Source: Leptobrachium leishanense
Taxonomy: Eukaryota; Chordata; Amphibia; Anura; Megophryidae
Direction: 5' to 3'
NCBI GenBank assembly: GCA_009667805.1
Contig: CM019063.1
Coordinates: 410,602,626 to 410,666,625 of the forward strand
Length of the DNA: 64,000 bases
Shown: positions 24,403 through 36,483 of the stretch, one piece after another
How positions within the stretch are numbered: position 1 is the stretch's first letter
Layout: each line of letters opens with the position of its first letter
Made by a program: the position numbers and the translations under genes
Notes under the pieces: model-generated
The model's database searches: none
Told to the model about the DNA's origin: nothing
Seen by the model: the letters and a program-made list of their open reading frames with translations, nothing else

Positions 24403-25045
24403 ATTTAATTATAATACAGAGAAAAACAAGAGTGTATCTATATAGGATATAAAACAATAAATAGACCATAGCTCAATATGTGCTAAAAAGTCTGTAAATA
24501 TAAATACGCCTCCTGCAGAAATGCAGTCACAAGAAATCCATAAATAAAGCACATTTCATAGAATGATGTTACCCCTCCTTGGTATATGTTGGCTCCAGAA
24601 TACCAGGTACGACTGTAGCAAGCACCGCTGATTATAAGCGGGAGGAACCTGTCAGATAGAAATTTATTATTAAAATTATTTGATTTTATATTTTGGCCCT
24701 GCTGCGTATTTATTCCATTTTCACTGAATATTCTGATGCCGGTACCTCAATATATGGTCAATATATGGATATTGGTGCTTTCTCCATCTGACAGGTTCCT
24801 GACGCTTATACGCGCGGTGTTTGCTGCAGTCGTACCTGGTATTCTGGCACCACCTTATACCATGGAGGGGTAACATCATTCTATGATATGCGCTTTATTT
24901 ATGTCTTTCTTGTGACTGCGTTTCTGCAGGGGGCGTATTTATATTTATAGACTTTTTAGAGCATATTGCGCTACGGTCCTTTTATTTGTTGTTTTATATG
25001 CTATATAAATACACTCTTTGTTTTTCTGTGTTATATTGCTGCTAC
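24403..25045. repeat. Long inverted repeat, ~255-bp arms
   Basis: The left arm (24403-24660) and right arm (24788-25045) are inverted copies sharing most positions, with a spacer of about 127 bp. Shared blocks include TACCAGGTACGACTG facing CAGTCGTACCTGGTA and GGTTCCT facing AGGAACC. The arms carry no coding sequence. Arm divergence, roughly one difference per 6-8 bases by eye, shows it is old. Identity is unresolved: a foldback element or an inverted Penelope-type terminal repeat are both possible. Confidence 0.75.
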
Positions 25046-25872
25046 GTCTACAGGAGGAGACGTTTCAAGAGTATACATATAGTATTTTTTGAAACTTTGT
25101 TCCTGACATGTTAGTGGCACCATCTTTTCTTATAAAGAAATTAAATTTATTGCAAACATAGATTTTTGCAAATGGGCTCCAGTACATGCTCCTAAAATTT
25201 CAACACATCAGGCATAATAGCCAATGTGTTGAAATTGTTTGAAAAGCTTTGAGAATCATTTTTCGTGCGCAAAAACATGGAACCCACAATAAAATGTAAT
25301 TGCAGTAGCGTCTTTTGGCCAGCAGAGGGCAAGCTCTGTATTTCAAATAGGGCTTACCTACAATGAACATATACAGTGGGACACTTCTGTATTTATTTAC
25401 TGTGATGGTAATGGAAAAATCATTTTCCATAAAACCATTGGGTCCAGCCAGGTATCTTATGTAAAATCACTTGATATTGAAGGTGTCAAGTTTTCTTGGA
25501 ATTTTGTTTTATCACCATTTATCCCCATTCTTTATTGCAAAGCACTACGGAAACTGCTGGTGCTATTGCAAATGATAATTAGAATAAGATCAAAAATTCA
25601 CTAAAAAGTGAATTGGTCAATTAAGGGATTCGCAGACTTTCAATTAAATATTTAACCTGAAAGAATGCCAGAGCTGAAGATAAAAAAAAAGTCTGATTCT
25701 TTTGTGCCGCATTATCCAACTTTAATAACCAAAAGCTCTTTTCTACTTTTTTCCCCCTGCTCCCTATCACAACACTGACTGGATATGCATATGGGAAATG
25801 TAGATCATATTCTGTATACATGGATCACCAGGATCAGCCATTACAGTCCTAGAAACTACATATGCATATTTA
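25046..25872. other. Unannotated spacer
   Basis: No recognised gene or repeat. Confidence 0.4.
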
Positions 25873-25970
25873 TTTATAAAAGGATGTTAGCAGGAAGGAT
25901 ACATTGAGATTTCTCTCGTTTTCAAGTATGTCCTGCTTTCAAGAACATTGAGTGGTTACAGAAATACAAA
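25873..25970 (-). mobile_element. LINE 3'-end fragment (tail type T)
   Basis: The sequence ATTTATTTATAAAAGGAT followed by CAGGAAGGATACATTGAGAT is the tail block also seen at 26612, 43640, 45529 and (reversed) 46872 and 57537. Its strand is taken from the LINE at 26612, where coding sequence reads on the minus strand. Confidence 0.65.
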
Positions 25971-26611
25971 ATAGTAAAATATCAAAAGAGAAAAGCACTG
26001 TACAAGCCAATACAACCCTTATATCATATATCAGTAGCAAATCTCTCACATGGGCGGCAATGATTCAAAACCCTGTGTTGTGCGTATTGGTATCCGAAAC
26101 CGTAAGTGGCAGACGCCTCCAAAAAGAACACAGTGTGCTGAGATTCATCCTGTCAGCCGCAGTGATATCCTAATTGTTAAGCAGCCAGAAATTCCCGCTG
26201 ATTTAGCTGGTCTGGGGAGTGGGGAGATAAGCCAGCTTTGTGCAATGAGTCTCCATCGAGAGCCACATGCAGACACCCAGAGGAGCAAATGAAAATTGAT
26301 GTTGTACTGAGAGGTGTAATAGCATTGGGACATAGTATTCTAGAATGTCTCTTCTTATCCTGCGTGCCATCTATTGTTTCTCTTAACCATTGTCTGCTGT
26401 GATGGGACCGGAACACAGGCCTTGGCTCAGGGTGAGCGGAGAACACACAATTTAATGATGGTTTTAAATTTATTAATATTGCTGGGGAAATAATAATAAT
26501 ATATATAAATATAGGTAGCTAGCTACTTAAATGTAGCTTTAAAAATGTATAAACACCTTACATGGGTATAATAATATGGAGCGATGAAAGAGATTTGGTT
26601 ACAAGATGCTA
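25971..26611. other. Unannotated spacer
   Basis: An 80-codon plus-strand frame at 26050-26292 starts with a plausible ATG but resembles no family I know. It is left unannotated. Confidence 0.35.
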
Positions 26612-26708
26612 TTTATTTATTTATAAAGGATTTTACCAGGAAGGATACATTGAGATTTCTCTCGTTTTCAAGTGTGTCCTGGGTTCGAGAACATTGAATT
26701 GTTACAGA

Positions 26709-27543
26709 AATACAAAGTATTTCGGTGACCCTGCGGTGTATTCAGCAAATACCACAGGTTCCCCGAATTGCAGGGAAAAGCTGCCGCAAACCTGACGAAA
26801 ACTAACCGCAAAACCCACCGAATGCACGCCGAAAACCCGCAAAAACATCGGGATTAACCCGTCGAAGACGCCGGAAAAACCCGAGCAGGAGCCGATCACA
26901 CGCAGCGCAGCCGCCGGTAAAAGCCAACACCGCAGACGAGTGAAGTGAATAAATTAGGAAACCAGTTTGCATGAATGTTTGAAAAGTGAAACGCTGTTTG
27001 CAAAGAAACTACTGAGCGAAAATGTCTGAAATTTACATATGAGGTCCAATGAATGATAATAAAAAGAGCTGTTACAGAAAAAATAAGTAAAGTAGAAAAA
27101 AAATCGGACTTTTTGATAAAAAAAAATCCAGAAAAATGCTTAAAATATCCTAAAAAATCTAGAAATAAAGAGACGCTTTACTGCAGAATTTTATAATAAA
27201 CGGTTTATTAGATATTGGATTAAAACGAGAATATTTTTAACATTGAAGCCTATGGGATTCGCCTGAATAAACTTGCCGAATTAAACCACCGATTGGCAGG
27301 ACATTAGGGGAACCTTTCACTGCTGGTTTGTGTTCTCTGAATAGGTCGAAGCAGTGCTTTTTCATGGGGATTTAACTGCCCTCGAACAGGCACCGAACAG
27401 GCACCGTATGTGCAGGCAATTCGCCAGGATTTGGCGAATTGCCTGCTCTCTGGATAGCTGAATGGCCAAGAAAGGTAACCGAACGCTGATTTTCAGCGTT
27501 CGGTTACCTTTCTCCAGCCAATCGGATCTCTTTGAATAACCCT
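26709..27543 (-). mobile_element. Family A MITE, copy A4, left end missing
   Basis: It begins inside the hairpin region with TTTCGGTGACCCTGCGGTGT, so the first ~80 bp and the left terminal repeat are lost. It runs through the A/T-rich core to an intact right end (TCTCTTTGAATAACCCTG). Orientation matches the copy at 7953. The missing MITE end and missing LINE bases suggest a deletion across the junction after insertion. Confidence 0.75.
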
Positions 27544-27545
27544 GT

Positions 27546-27955
27546 ATGTTACATGTTTACAGGTGCATTCCGTATTGAGGTATCTTAATAGGGAGCTCTT
27601 AAGTGACTTTAGACTGGGAGAAGATTTGATGGCGTCTGGGAGGTTATGCCATAATTGCGGTGCTCTGTAGGAAAATGTGGATCGAGCCACTTTCTTTTTT
27701 GTATTGTGGTATTGCAAGTAAGGTGCAGGTCCTGGATCGGAGGTTATAGGATGAGGGAACTGCTGAGGGAAGCAGCATATTCAGGTAGGGTGGTAGCTTC
27801 CCAGAAAACCTATTAAACAACAAGTTGGAAAGGTGACGGGTGCGTCTAGATTCCAGCGACGGCCAGTTTAGCTCTTTTAACATGTCACAATGGTGGGTCA
27901 TGTAGTTACATTGTAGCTCAAAGATGTGATCACATATTACATAGGACTGGCACAA
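27546..27955 (-). pseudogene. C-terminal end of a LINE reverse transcriptase ORF
   Basis: Minus-strand translation gives NWPSLESRRTRHLSNLLFNR and SYNLRSRT, followed after a frameshift by TFSYRAPQLWHNLPDAIKSS and SLKSLKSSLLRYL. These match the order of the conserved C-terminal region of L2/CR1-type and related non-LTR ORF2 proteins (a leucine/tryptophan-rich block, then the 'AP.LWN.LP..I' block, then the 'FK..L...L' block). The frameshift lies near 27715. The endonuclease and polymerase domains are absent, and the family within the non-LTR group is not resolved. Confidence 0.7.
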
Positions 27956-28902
27956 TGGTCGAGTACAGCCATTTCCTATTATATATATATTTTTTATGAA
28001 ACCTGGAAATAAATATCCCAAATGTAAATTGCAAAATAAAAAATCTGAAAATAATAATCCGCTATTATTATATATTCTATCATATGTATTTAGTGATGGG
28101 AGAGGGGAAGGGGTTAAATCACTGTGAAATTTTGCCAATGTGTTATCCATTATTAGTAAGCCAGACTATAACCTAGAGAAGATTCTGTTAAGTGTCTAGA
28201 TATGCATCCTGTACTAGATTTCCATGATATCTTAGATGTTCATAATGGATTAAAAGCGTGCTGCTCTTTCAGACAGGCTGGTCAATGTAACCTGGTACCT
28301 TGAAATAAACAAACCCAAGGTGAAATAATTAACTATATGGACACATTTAAACAAAAAAAAAGAAGAACAATAACAAAATGTATGATTTAGACAAGAGTGG
28401 CCTCTAGTGTTCTTTAAATGTTTCTATATATGTATATTATATTTTTTTCCTTGATGCTGTTGGTTAGAAAATATTTACTTTTAAAAAAAAAACTGATTTA
28501 CCACATGCTATGGAACACTTAAACGCTGGAAAAGTCTAAGCTCACTTGCCAGTGTCATGGCAAGGTGACCACTCACCCGAAGAAAATAAAAATATCTCAT
28601 ATGAAAACAGTGTTGGTTTTCTTATAGACCCAATCATCCATATAGAAAAGAGAGAGAAAAAAAACAGCTGTACCATGACCAGGCTTCAATATACAAAAGA
28701 AGTTATAAAAACACAGAAATTGGCCCCCACTCCCACGATGTCTGGGTGATTGCATGAACTAGAAATGTTCAGCCCCATTTCATATACGAAACAAAAACTA
28801 TTTTAGTGGAAATGGGATGAAAATGTATTGTTTTAGTGTAGAGTGCCACACTTCTCATACCTAATGTCATGAAATCATGTGGACCTTTTTATCCTCTAAA
28901 TT
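27956..28902. other. Unannotated spacer
   Basis: AT-rich with poly-A tracts, no recognised element. Confidence 0.4.
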
Positions 28903-28985
28903 AGTGGTTCTCCACTGTGGTCCTCAAGTACCCCAAACAGGCCAGGTTTGCCAGATACCTGAAGCACAGCACAGGTGGTATGATT
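28903..28985 (+). mobile_element. hAT-like MITE left-end fragment
   Basis: TAGTGGTTCTCCACTGTGGT then CCTCAAGTACCCCAAACAGG and CCAGATACCTGAAGC matches the left half of the element at 29766. The right end is missing. Confidence 0.5.
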
Positions 28986-29600
28986 TGCTGCTCAAAACCC
29001 CCCCACAAAAAACATGTTTTTGTTTTTTTTACTTTTAACATGGTCATTTTTGTTATCATTGGAAAGGGCATGCTCTGGCCTTTCCAGTGATACTAAACTT
29101 TAACCTCTAGCTGCCACGGATCAGGAGGTATGGGGATCCAAAAGATCCCCGTATCTCCACCTTAGGGTTTCCGCAGAGAAACCCCTTGGCAGCTAGGGGT
29201 TAATTCTAACACTGACGTCATGCTCGATGATGTCATTGGGCGGAGAGAGGCCCCTGAGGTTTGGCTGATATCCAAGATGTCCGTCACCTCCAGGAGAGGT
29301 CCGCGATCCGGCACCTCAGGGGTTAAAGACGGGCATTGCTTGAAAGGGCAGACTCTACACCTTCAAGCGATGCCTGTCTATAACTTTTACATCCTCCCGC
29401 TCGGGAGGGAGAGGGGTCAGAAAGGACCACCTCCTTTCAGGTTATCTTCCGGCTTTGCGGGGGGGGGGCCCTGAAAATCACATCATTGCGCGGGGAGAGG
29501 TCTTAAAAGCAGTGTCTGATCTCAAGGAAGTCAGATCGCGGTGGGACCCCGGAAGAGAGAGGTGAGTATCGGAGGGAGCTCTGGATGCGTGCGCCTCCAG
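28986..29600. repeat. Dispersed repeat with internal hairpins
   Basis: The block GGTCATTTTTGTTATCATTG followed by GAAAGGGC is shared with 44520-44570. At 29100-29204, TTAACCTCTAGCTGCCA faces TGGCAGCTAGGGGTTAA, a ~100-bp hairpin that encloses GGATCCAAAAGATCC. It is non-coding. Element type and ends are not determined. Confidence 0.45.
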
Positions 29601-29800
29601 CGACGGACACAAATCGTTTTTTATATATATAGATATAGATATAGTATACATGTTAGCAGACAGCGTGTTTCATCGGTTCCTTGAATTTAGAGATACACTG
29701 TACCTGTTAATGAAAGACAGATTCCTTTGCCCTGTTTTTTTTTCTTTTCTATTTTTCTGCTAGACCAGTGTTTCCCAACCCCGTCCTCAGTTACCCCTAA

Positions 29801-30013
29801 AGCTAGTGTCAGACGAGCGTCATTGGAGAGCGGGAGGAACTTCCGTGAGAGTGGACATTTCTTCCACTCAACGCCCGTCTGGCCACCTCTCTGAGCGCAA
29901 GAGGCTTGGATAACGGATGCTTGTTGCGCACACTTTTCGTGCGTGCGCACAAGCGTGCATAAGTGTCAGCACGTCAGTACAGGCGCACATAGTGCGCTTG
30001 TCTGACGCTGGCC
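29801..30013 (+). mobile_element. Family C MITE, short form, copy C6
   Basis: It starts AGCTAGTGTCAGACGAGCG and ends CGCTTGTCTGACGCTGGCC, with TAA on both sides (29798-29800, 30014-30016). The hairpin GAACTTCCGTGAGAGTGGAC is conserved. Confidence 0.75.
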
Positions 30014-30131
30014 TAACTGGCCAGATTTTGCAGATCACCTTGGGCAAATGCAGACTGAATCCTGCAATCACTGAGCAGCAAATCATATCACCTGTGCTGT
30101 GCTTCACATATCTGGAAAACCTGACCTGTTA

Positions 30132-30588
30132 GGCTAGAGTCAGACGAGCGCAGTCTGAGCGCACTGTGCGTGCATGCATAATGGACAGACGTACTGGCGG
30201 AAGATACTAGTGTAGACAACACACGGTCCGTGTTTTTGTGACGGACGTAGAAAAAAAAAGGGAACTATGGGAAATAAAATTAATATGAAAAAATTATAAA
30301 AAATTGAAAAGGATATGAAAAGCCATTTTGTGCATGAAGGTGCTGCGTCGGATGACATCTCATCACTCACACAGAACGCTACGTGGAAGTGGCGCACTCT
30401 GCACGTCCGTGGTAGCGGTTTTACATTCTTGCCTAACTTGTGTCCGTTTGCCACGTGCGTTATGCGTGCGCAGTTCGGTGCACACGTTCTTAGTGTGTGG
30501 GTCTCTATTGCTCATGATTCTGTGCTACGACGGACGTTAAACTGTGCGGCAACACAGATGTGATCACTGCGTTCCTCTGACACGGGCC
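30132..30588 (-). mobile_element. Family C MITE, long form, copy C2
   Basis: It starts GGCTAGAGTCAGACGAGCGCA and ends GCGTTCCTCTGACACGGGCC, flanked by TTA at 30129-30131 and 30589-30591. It is inverted relative to the copy at 2379: its right part reads TTAAACTGTGCGGCAACACA, the complement of that copy's left part. It is shorter than the 2379 copy. Confidence 0.78.
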
Positions 30589-30632
30589 TTAGGTGTACCT
30601 GAGGACCAGGGTGTTGAAACGCTATGCTAGAC

Positions 30633-31705
30633 CATCAAACATGCAGCCCTCCATGACCAGCATCTTATTCCCTGATCCAATCCAAGTTGAGCCATCCTCA
30701 TCACTCCGTATTTAAGAATATATCAACATAACTGATGTCACTTGTCAACCAGAATGAAAAAATGTACATGTATTTGACTACTTAGATGAATTTATTTTAG
30801 CCAGTTGCCAACTCCCCACATCTAAACTCCCCTTATAACAACATCACTTTTAGTTGAGCAATATACTGATTAAATGCCAGTTCATGCTGGAGTAGTTTAG
30901 TAATGAGCAACAGCTGTAAACCTTTGTTGTCATCGTCTGCCTCCAGAGATGTTTAGTGGATTCAATCTGTCCAGCTCCCGCAATCCTTTTCCATTAAACC
31001 TACAATATTATTCTACTTTTATTGAAAGACACAAGGAACATCATCATCTTGTTTCTCTGCCTACTGACGTTAATGCTAGTCTGTTCTTGTAGTGTGGATT
31101 GCTAATTATCAATGTGTTCTTACGTCCTGTACAGATTTATTTTTTGTTTCTTCTACTGGTCGATAGTGACGCTTCATTGTTGCGGTCATCATATCTGTCC
31201 ATGCACATATTAGTCTTCATTCTGTAATTGTCAAGTGTTCCACTCTTATGTTCTTCATCGAGAGCCTGACTCAGTGTTAAAGAGCTTGTTAGCAGATACA
31301 GAAATCACAGACTGTATGTAGATTGCCTTGTGATTTATTAAAAATACTGACTTTCTTCTTGGTAAGTTATTTAAATGGACAATTTAGTGGTTTTAAAGTA
31401 AGCATTGATAATGCTATTACGGTAAAAGAAGCATTTTAGCAACTGAAATGGTTTACCTGTTTTCTATTTACAAGGCTTAAAGGGATAATGCCCAAAATAT
31501 TGATGATTTTGATATTAACCCTTTCCCACCACAGAGCGTATCATGTTGCCCCCACTGCGAGTGTCACGATTTCACATTCCAGCCAGGCCCCCCTGGCAGT
31601 GTAACACTTACATAAGCTGTAATTAGATTACTGGTACATTACAAAACACATGCTGCTGGGTTTTTCTTTACTTGAAGTAATGTAAAAAAGGAAAAATAAA
31701 TTTAA
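30633..31705. other. Unannotated DNA
   Basis: No gene or shared repeat was recognised. Confidence 0.45.
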
Positions 31706-32705
31706 GGGGTTATTCAGAAAGCCGAGAAATTTCAGTACATTCTAGTTCGGCGCAATTTGGCGATTACATTTCACTGACCCTGCGGTGCATTCACTATTCA
31801 CCGTAGGGTCAGCGAAGTGAGCCAAAGATGGAGTCACCCAAACCGTCAAACTGCAAAAAAAAGAGGGACCCTGTTATTCTTCTAATAGGTGTTTAAACCA
31901 TTAAAATAACAAATTAAACCACTAAACCACTAAATAACAAAAGAAGTCCTTTAAAAAATAAGAATAAGGTCTTTTACCGAATAGAAAAAAACGCTTTTAA
32001 AAAAACTGGGGGATCAAAAATTACGCCTAAAAATACAAAAAGATGTTCCAAACAATAAATAAATAAAAAGACAGTTTGCTGAAAATAAAAAGAATAAACA
32101 GTTGAATAGAAAACAAATAAAAACGATAATATTTCTTCACATTGAATCCTATGGGATTCGCCTGTTCAAACCTGACGAACTGAATCACCAGAAATCAGGG
32201 CATTTCACTGACCTTTCGTTGCAGATGTAGAAAACACCTTTAGTAATTATTTTGTTGGATGCGCCACCACCCTGATTGCTGAGCTAACAAATGACACGCA
32301 TTCAGAAAAGCCGTATGCAAGTCAGGCCCCGCCAACCGTGCAAAGACCCTGTATCACAGAGAAATTAAATTTTAGACCAGTGGGTCTTCTTTTTTTTTTT
32401 TTTTTTTTTTAAATGAAGCAGGGTGATCAGAAAACAAAAATCTTCATAAAAGAAAAACCCCCCTCTGGCAAAAAGATTTATTTGCCAACTAAATAGCAAT
32501 AAAGCTCCCAGCAATGTGTGGTGTGTATGAGCGTATCACAGAGCTGCACAGGCCGATCGCAGACTTATCCGGGAAGGGGCTGACATCTTGAGGGGGTGGG
32601 GGTGACACTCTGAGTTACCGCACCGTGTGACACCAACCCTAGTGACACCACTGTCGTATTTCGTTGTCAATTTGCCAGTATTTGACGAATTGACAGCTTA
32701 TTGAA
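31706..32705 (-). mobile_element. Degenerate family A-related MITE
   Basis: It opens GGGGTTATTCAGAAAGCCGA, carries CACTGACCCTGCGGTGCATT facing a complementary CACCGTAGGGTCAGCG block, and has the CCTATGGGATTCGCCTG segment. It fades out near AATTGACAGCTTATTGAATA. A foreign stretch at about 32230-32640 includes a T22 tract and one unit of the GTATGAGCGTATCACAGAGC minisatellite at 32517-32552. Confidence 0.5.
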
Positions 32706-35421
32706 TAGACATTCTGCCGAGAAATTGCAACATACGGTCAAAAATACGCCGTGCATTGCTGTGGTGGACCTCATCTCCCACAATGCTTTGCCTGTCCCGC
32801 ATGTCCCATTTCCCATGTCAGGCACAGCATCATGAGAAATGTAATCCACAGCCTATGGGAAGTGACAGGGTGAATATCTCTGTACTTTAGAGATTAAAAA
32901 TTATGAACGCCTATGTCGCCATCGTAAAGTTGTTCTGTGGGTGTATTTATTGTCTTTTTTTAGGGGCCTGTGTTTGTGAGAGGCACAGGGACTCGTCTTT
33001 GTGAATCATAAGTAATTGTCTTAAGACAAATGACAAGCAGTTCTAAGAATAACAAATTAACGTGGGCTGTATCAGAATGCCTAGGTGGCTTCCAGCATAT
33101 AAAACAGTTTATCCTTGAACTATATTTAAAGAGACTTGGAAGGGATGATTAATATTAAAAGCTTTTAGATGTAAATTACACTGATAATGTGTTTGCTTTA
33201 CAAGTTTCTTGTCACAGAGTTATGTCTGCGTACATCGTTTACATTGTACTCAGTAAATCCCTGTTTCTGTTAAGTCTGCTTTCTTGATCAGTAAATCCCT
33301 AGTTTTGTGAATAACTATAAGATGTATACCAGAACCGTTGTATGTCATCCATTGTGTTCCTATATGTACAAATGTATTGGGGGACTACTGAAAGCAGCGA
33401 AATAACAAGCTAAAACCTTGTAGTTAGTCATGGAAACCTGTGTCTGCAAGCAATCTGCTACTCCTATTGACCTACCTAGGCCGCAGTAGGTGGGCTTTTC
33501 TCTAGTTGCAGAAAAAAACGGTTTCTACCTATTCCCTACCTGTGCGGCTGCGTAGACCAGAAGTATCCAGCCTGCTTCATGTAGAAAACATAACAAGAAA
33601 AAAGGTTGTCATTTGCGCTCACCCCTGTAGCTCCATGAGAAGCAAAACACAATCTGAGGTTTTGGTTTACTTGAAAGGCCATTAAAGTGTAAGCAGAGGC
33701 GTTTCTACTGCCTTCTGCTTTCTACTGCTTTCTACTGGCATTTCTCTCTGGCGTTTAGACCTGACTTTTCCTGACATTTCTTGTTTATATATATATATTT
33801 CCTTGTCTGTGTTGTATTTACCCAGCAGCATAGTGTAGTTTTTGTTAGAGACCAACCATAAGGACCTCATTCATAGTTCAGGATTCTATATTGCTACTGG
33901 GTTTATTGGTTGTGTATTCTTGCAAGCTCCTGTTGTTTATTGTTGTGTTTACCCCAACCCTGTAATCTGTATTAGATTAGAAGACCATACAGGGATCTTT
34001 CCCAGAGCAGGGCTCCCTCGTGTGGTTGTACTCTTTCCTGTCACCTCTTGTTTAGTTCTTTATTTTGGGTTCTGCATCATTCAAGCAGCAAACCTGCCTA
34101 AAGGGCTAAATTGCACGCAGCATAAAGGGCACCTCTTGGCATCTGCCTGGGATGCCCCTGATGCTATGGAATGCAACAGTCCTGCCCACCAGTTGGCACA
34201 TAGCACGGGTCAGATGCTTAGGTGGGCTGGAGGAGGGGCCCGCCGCGGCAGCCGTCAAGCGGAGCCTACTATTCACACCCGACCGCCTGGCACAACCCAC
34301 CCAGCAGTAAGGGATTAAGATGCATTGGCAACAACACGCAGAGTCCCGTTGACATGTGTCTTACAGAAAATGGTGGTCACTTCCACTACCTGTTTTGATG
34401 GGATGTGCTCAACATAAACAGAAGGTACGTTTTCTGAAACTCTCATTAATTTCCGTTCATACGTTTCCAATCTATCACATATACTTTGGGTTCGAGTCTA
34501 TGTGAATAACCCTGTATACTATAGTATATTATCAGTTTTTATTTTCCATGTGACAGCACTTCCTTGGACACAGTAAGAATGCAAGTCAGTGCACATTATA
34601 AAAGTATTTTCAAAGCCGCGGCCAAACTCCACCTCCAGCCCCTAATTCTACATCCCTATACATTTAAAATCCATATCCTAAATATAGATCAGTATGAAGG
34701 CCTTTCCTACCACTGCTCTTGGTTCTAAGTCATTATCAACAGAAGGCTTCAGCCACTGCTTATTTTATAGCCTTGGTTGATCACAGAGCAAACAGAGTAC
34801 AATCGAGTAAATTTCCCTGATCAAGATCAAAAGACAGGCAAACGTGAATGAGCATTATATGTACATGCTTTACGATAAATGAAATGTAAAGTCACTGAGG
34901 CTAAAACACCCAGCAAATTACTGCTAATCACGTGCCCAGCTCCACACCTTGGAAGAGTTATATACTCCATTTATTTTCTATCCCAGTTTCCTGCAAGTGA
35001 ACAGATTGGCCTATATTTTATTTGTGATGGTGATCGGACAGGGACTTCACGTTTGTTTTAGAGCAGCAGAGGCACAGGTTAATAGATAAAGAATGAATAT
35101 TCTAAATATGCCACAAAGTGATCCTTTGGGCCCTATTCCACAGTAGCCATTAAGATTTACACGTAACGTCTCCAGTAGTTATCTTAATGGCAGGAATCGC
35201 TATTCCACTTTTGTCGCAAGCTGGACTTAATTAATTTACAGCAAGCTGGGCTTGTGGCTGGAGTATAACTCTTACCTGCACAGCTTACTGTAAATTAATG
35301 TCTCCTATATCTTGTATAGGAGGTGTCAATTTGCACCTACAAATAGAAGTACAAGCTATTGCATGGTAGCTCGCGTTTCTATTCTGGAGCCAATATTTCT
35401 CTAAGAAATACCGACTCCTAA
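32706..35421. other. Unannotated DNA
   Basis: This is the longest stretch without a called element. A 158-codon plus-strand frame at 33842-34318 has no recognisable domain and mixed hydrophobic/low-complexity content, so it is not called. 34450-34513 ends in GTGAATAACCCTG and is probably a terminal scrap of an A- or B-type MITE. 35138-35290 begins GGGCCCTATTCC, like the short fragment at 7446. Confidence 0.4.
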
Positions 35422-36283
35422 TAGGCTTGTGCACCAATTTTTTGATTCGGTTCGATTTGTTCGGATGTTTAAAATTTTCGATTTTGCTCGTTTCGACCGA
35501 TTTCTGTTTTGATTTGGTTCGGTTCGGCTCGTTTTTTGTGTACATTTTTTTTTCTGAATATCGACCATTTTTCGTGTTTTCGGATCACTTTGCTCGTTTT
35601 TTGTATCGACTTTTCGTGATTTCGGAAATTTTCGTTTTTTTCGGAACGCCTGTTCTCCTCGTTTCAAAGTGTCTAACTCTATTCGTTTTGACGTAAACTA
35701 CTATGGTTTACTTTTCTGATACTTTATATATTTTTTTATAATAAATTTTTGGTTTGTTTTTCGGATCCGATAATTCATTCTGTCGATACGATAATTCTGG
35801 CGATTCTATCGTGTTTTTTTTTATTAAATAAATATCCTTTTTTTCTTATGAATATACATTTCACAACTTTATTTAATCATATTAAAATGGTATGAAAGCC
35901 AAGGAACAAAAAAAATGAACAAAACGATTTAAAAAACGCTAAACTGACCCGAATGCCACAAGAAACAAGTGATACGCATTTACAAATACAAAATTTACAG
36001 AATCAGCGATATAACCGATAATAGTTAAATATACGATGTCCAGAATTACCGAAATGGAACCGAAATCACGAATGGAACCGAAATCATGAATAGAGCAAGA
36101 ATAAATTTCGATTTGACACATTTCAAGTCCATTCGAAAAATCCGAAAATTTTTCGTTCCGGCTCGGAAAATTTTTCGGATCTGTTGGTTTTCGGGTCCGA
36201 TCCAATTCGGAAATTCGGCTGAATCCGAAGACACGAATCGGGAAATTTCGTGAAAATTCCGAAACCCGAAACGCACATCCCTA
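35422..36283 (-). mobile_element. hAT-like MITE (family H, copy H1)
   Basis: It starts TAGGCTTGTGCACCAATTTT and ends AACGCACATCCCTA. ACTCCTAA lies immediately outside each end (35414-35421 and 36284-36291), an 8-bp duplication. The inside is dominated by TTCGGTTCG, TTTTCG and their complement. Open frames on both strands are products of these repetitive words. The second copy, in opposite orientation, is inside the Tc1 element at 37234. Confidence 0.82.
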
Positions 36284-36483
36284 ACTCCTAAAACCTGGTC
36301 TTAAAAAATCTGAAAATCTTCCTATTGTGTTTATTTTATGTTGTTGATACACTATATTGCCAAAAGTATTCGCTCACCCATCCAAATAATCAGAATCAGG
36401 TGTTCCAATCACTGCCATGGCCACAGGTATATAAAATCAAGCACCTAGGCATGCAGACTGTTTTTACATACATTTGTGAAAGA

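Larger units (their letters stand above)
26612..27955 (-). mobile_element. 5'-truncated LINE interrupted by a family A MITE
   Basis: The plus-strand left end (26612-26708) is the tail block seen intact at 45529. The LINE resumes at about 27546 with GTTACATGTTTACAGGTGCA and GTATTGAGGTAT, collinear with 45731 onward. Between them sits a family A copy. About 90 bp of LINE present at 45529-45920 is missing at the junction. Upstream on the minus strand (27550-27955) is the end of a reverse transcriptase ORF. Confidence 0.75.
29766..30624 (+). mobile_element. hAT-like MITE carrying two nested MITEs
   Basis: The left end CAGTGTTTCCCAACC and the right end GGGTGTTGAAACGCTA are inverted. TGCTAGAC is repeated immediately outside both ends (29758-29765 and 30625-30632), an 8-bp duplication as in hAT. 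Removing the two nested elements (29801-30013 and 30132-30588) leaves about 190 bp: a small MITE of the CCTCAG...CTGAGGACC type. Confidence 0.78.

Noticed and set aside
26050..26292. 80-codon frame starting MGGNDSKPCVV
   Set aside because: Looks protein-like at the start but matches nothing I know and lacks support from context; a database search would be needed.
33842..34318. 158-codon open frame as a host gene
   Set aside because: No recognisable domain, competing frame on the other strand, and no neighbouring exon-like sequence.
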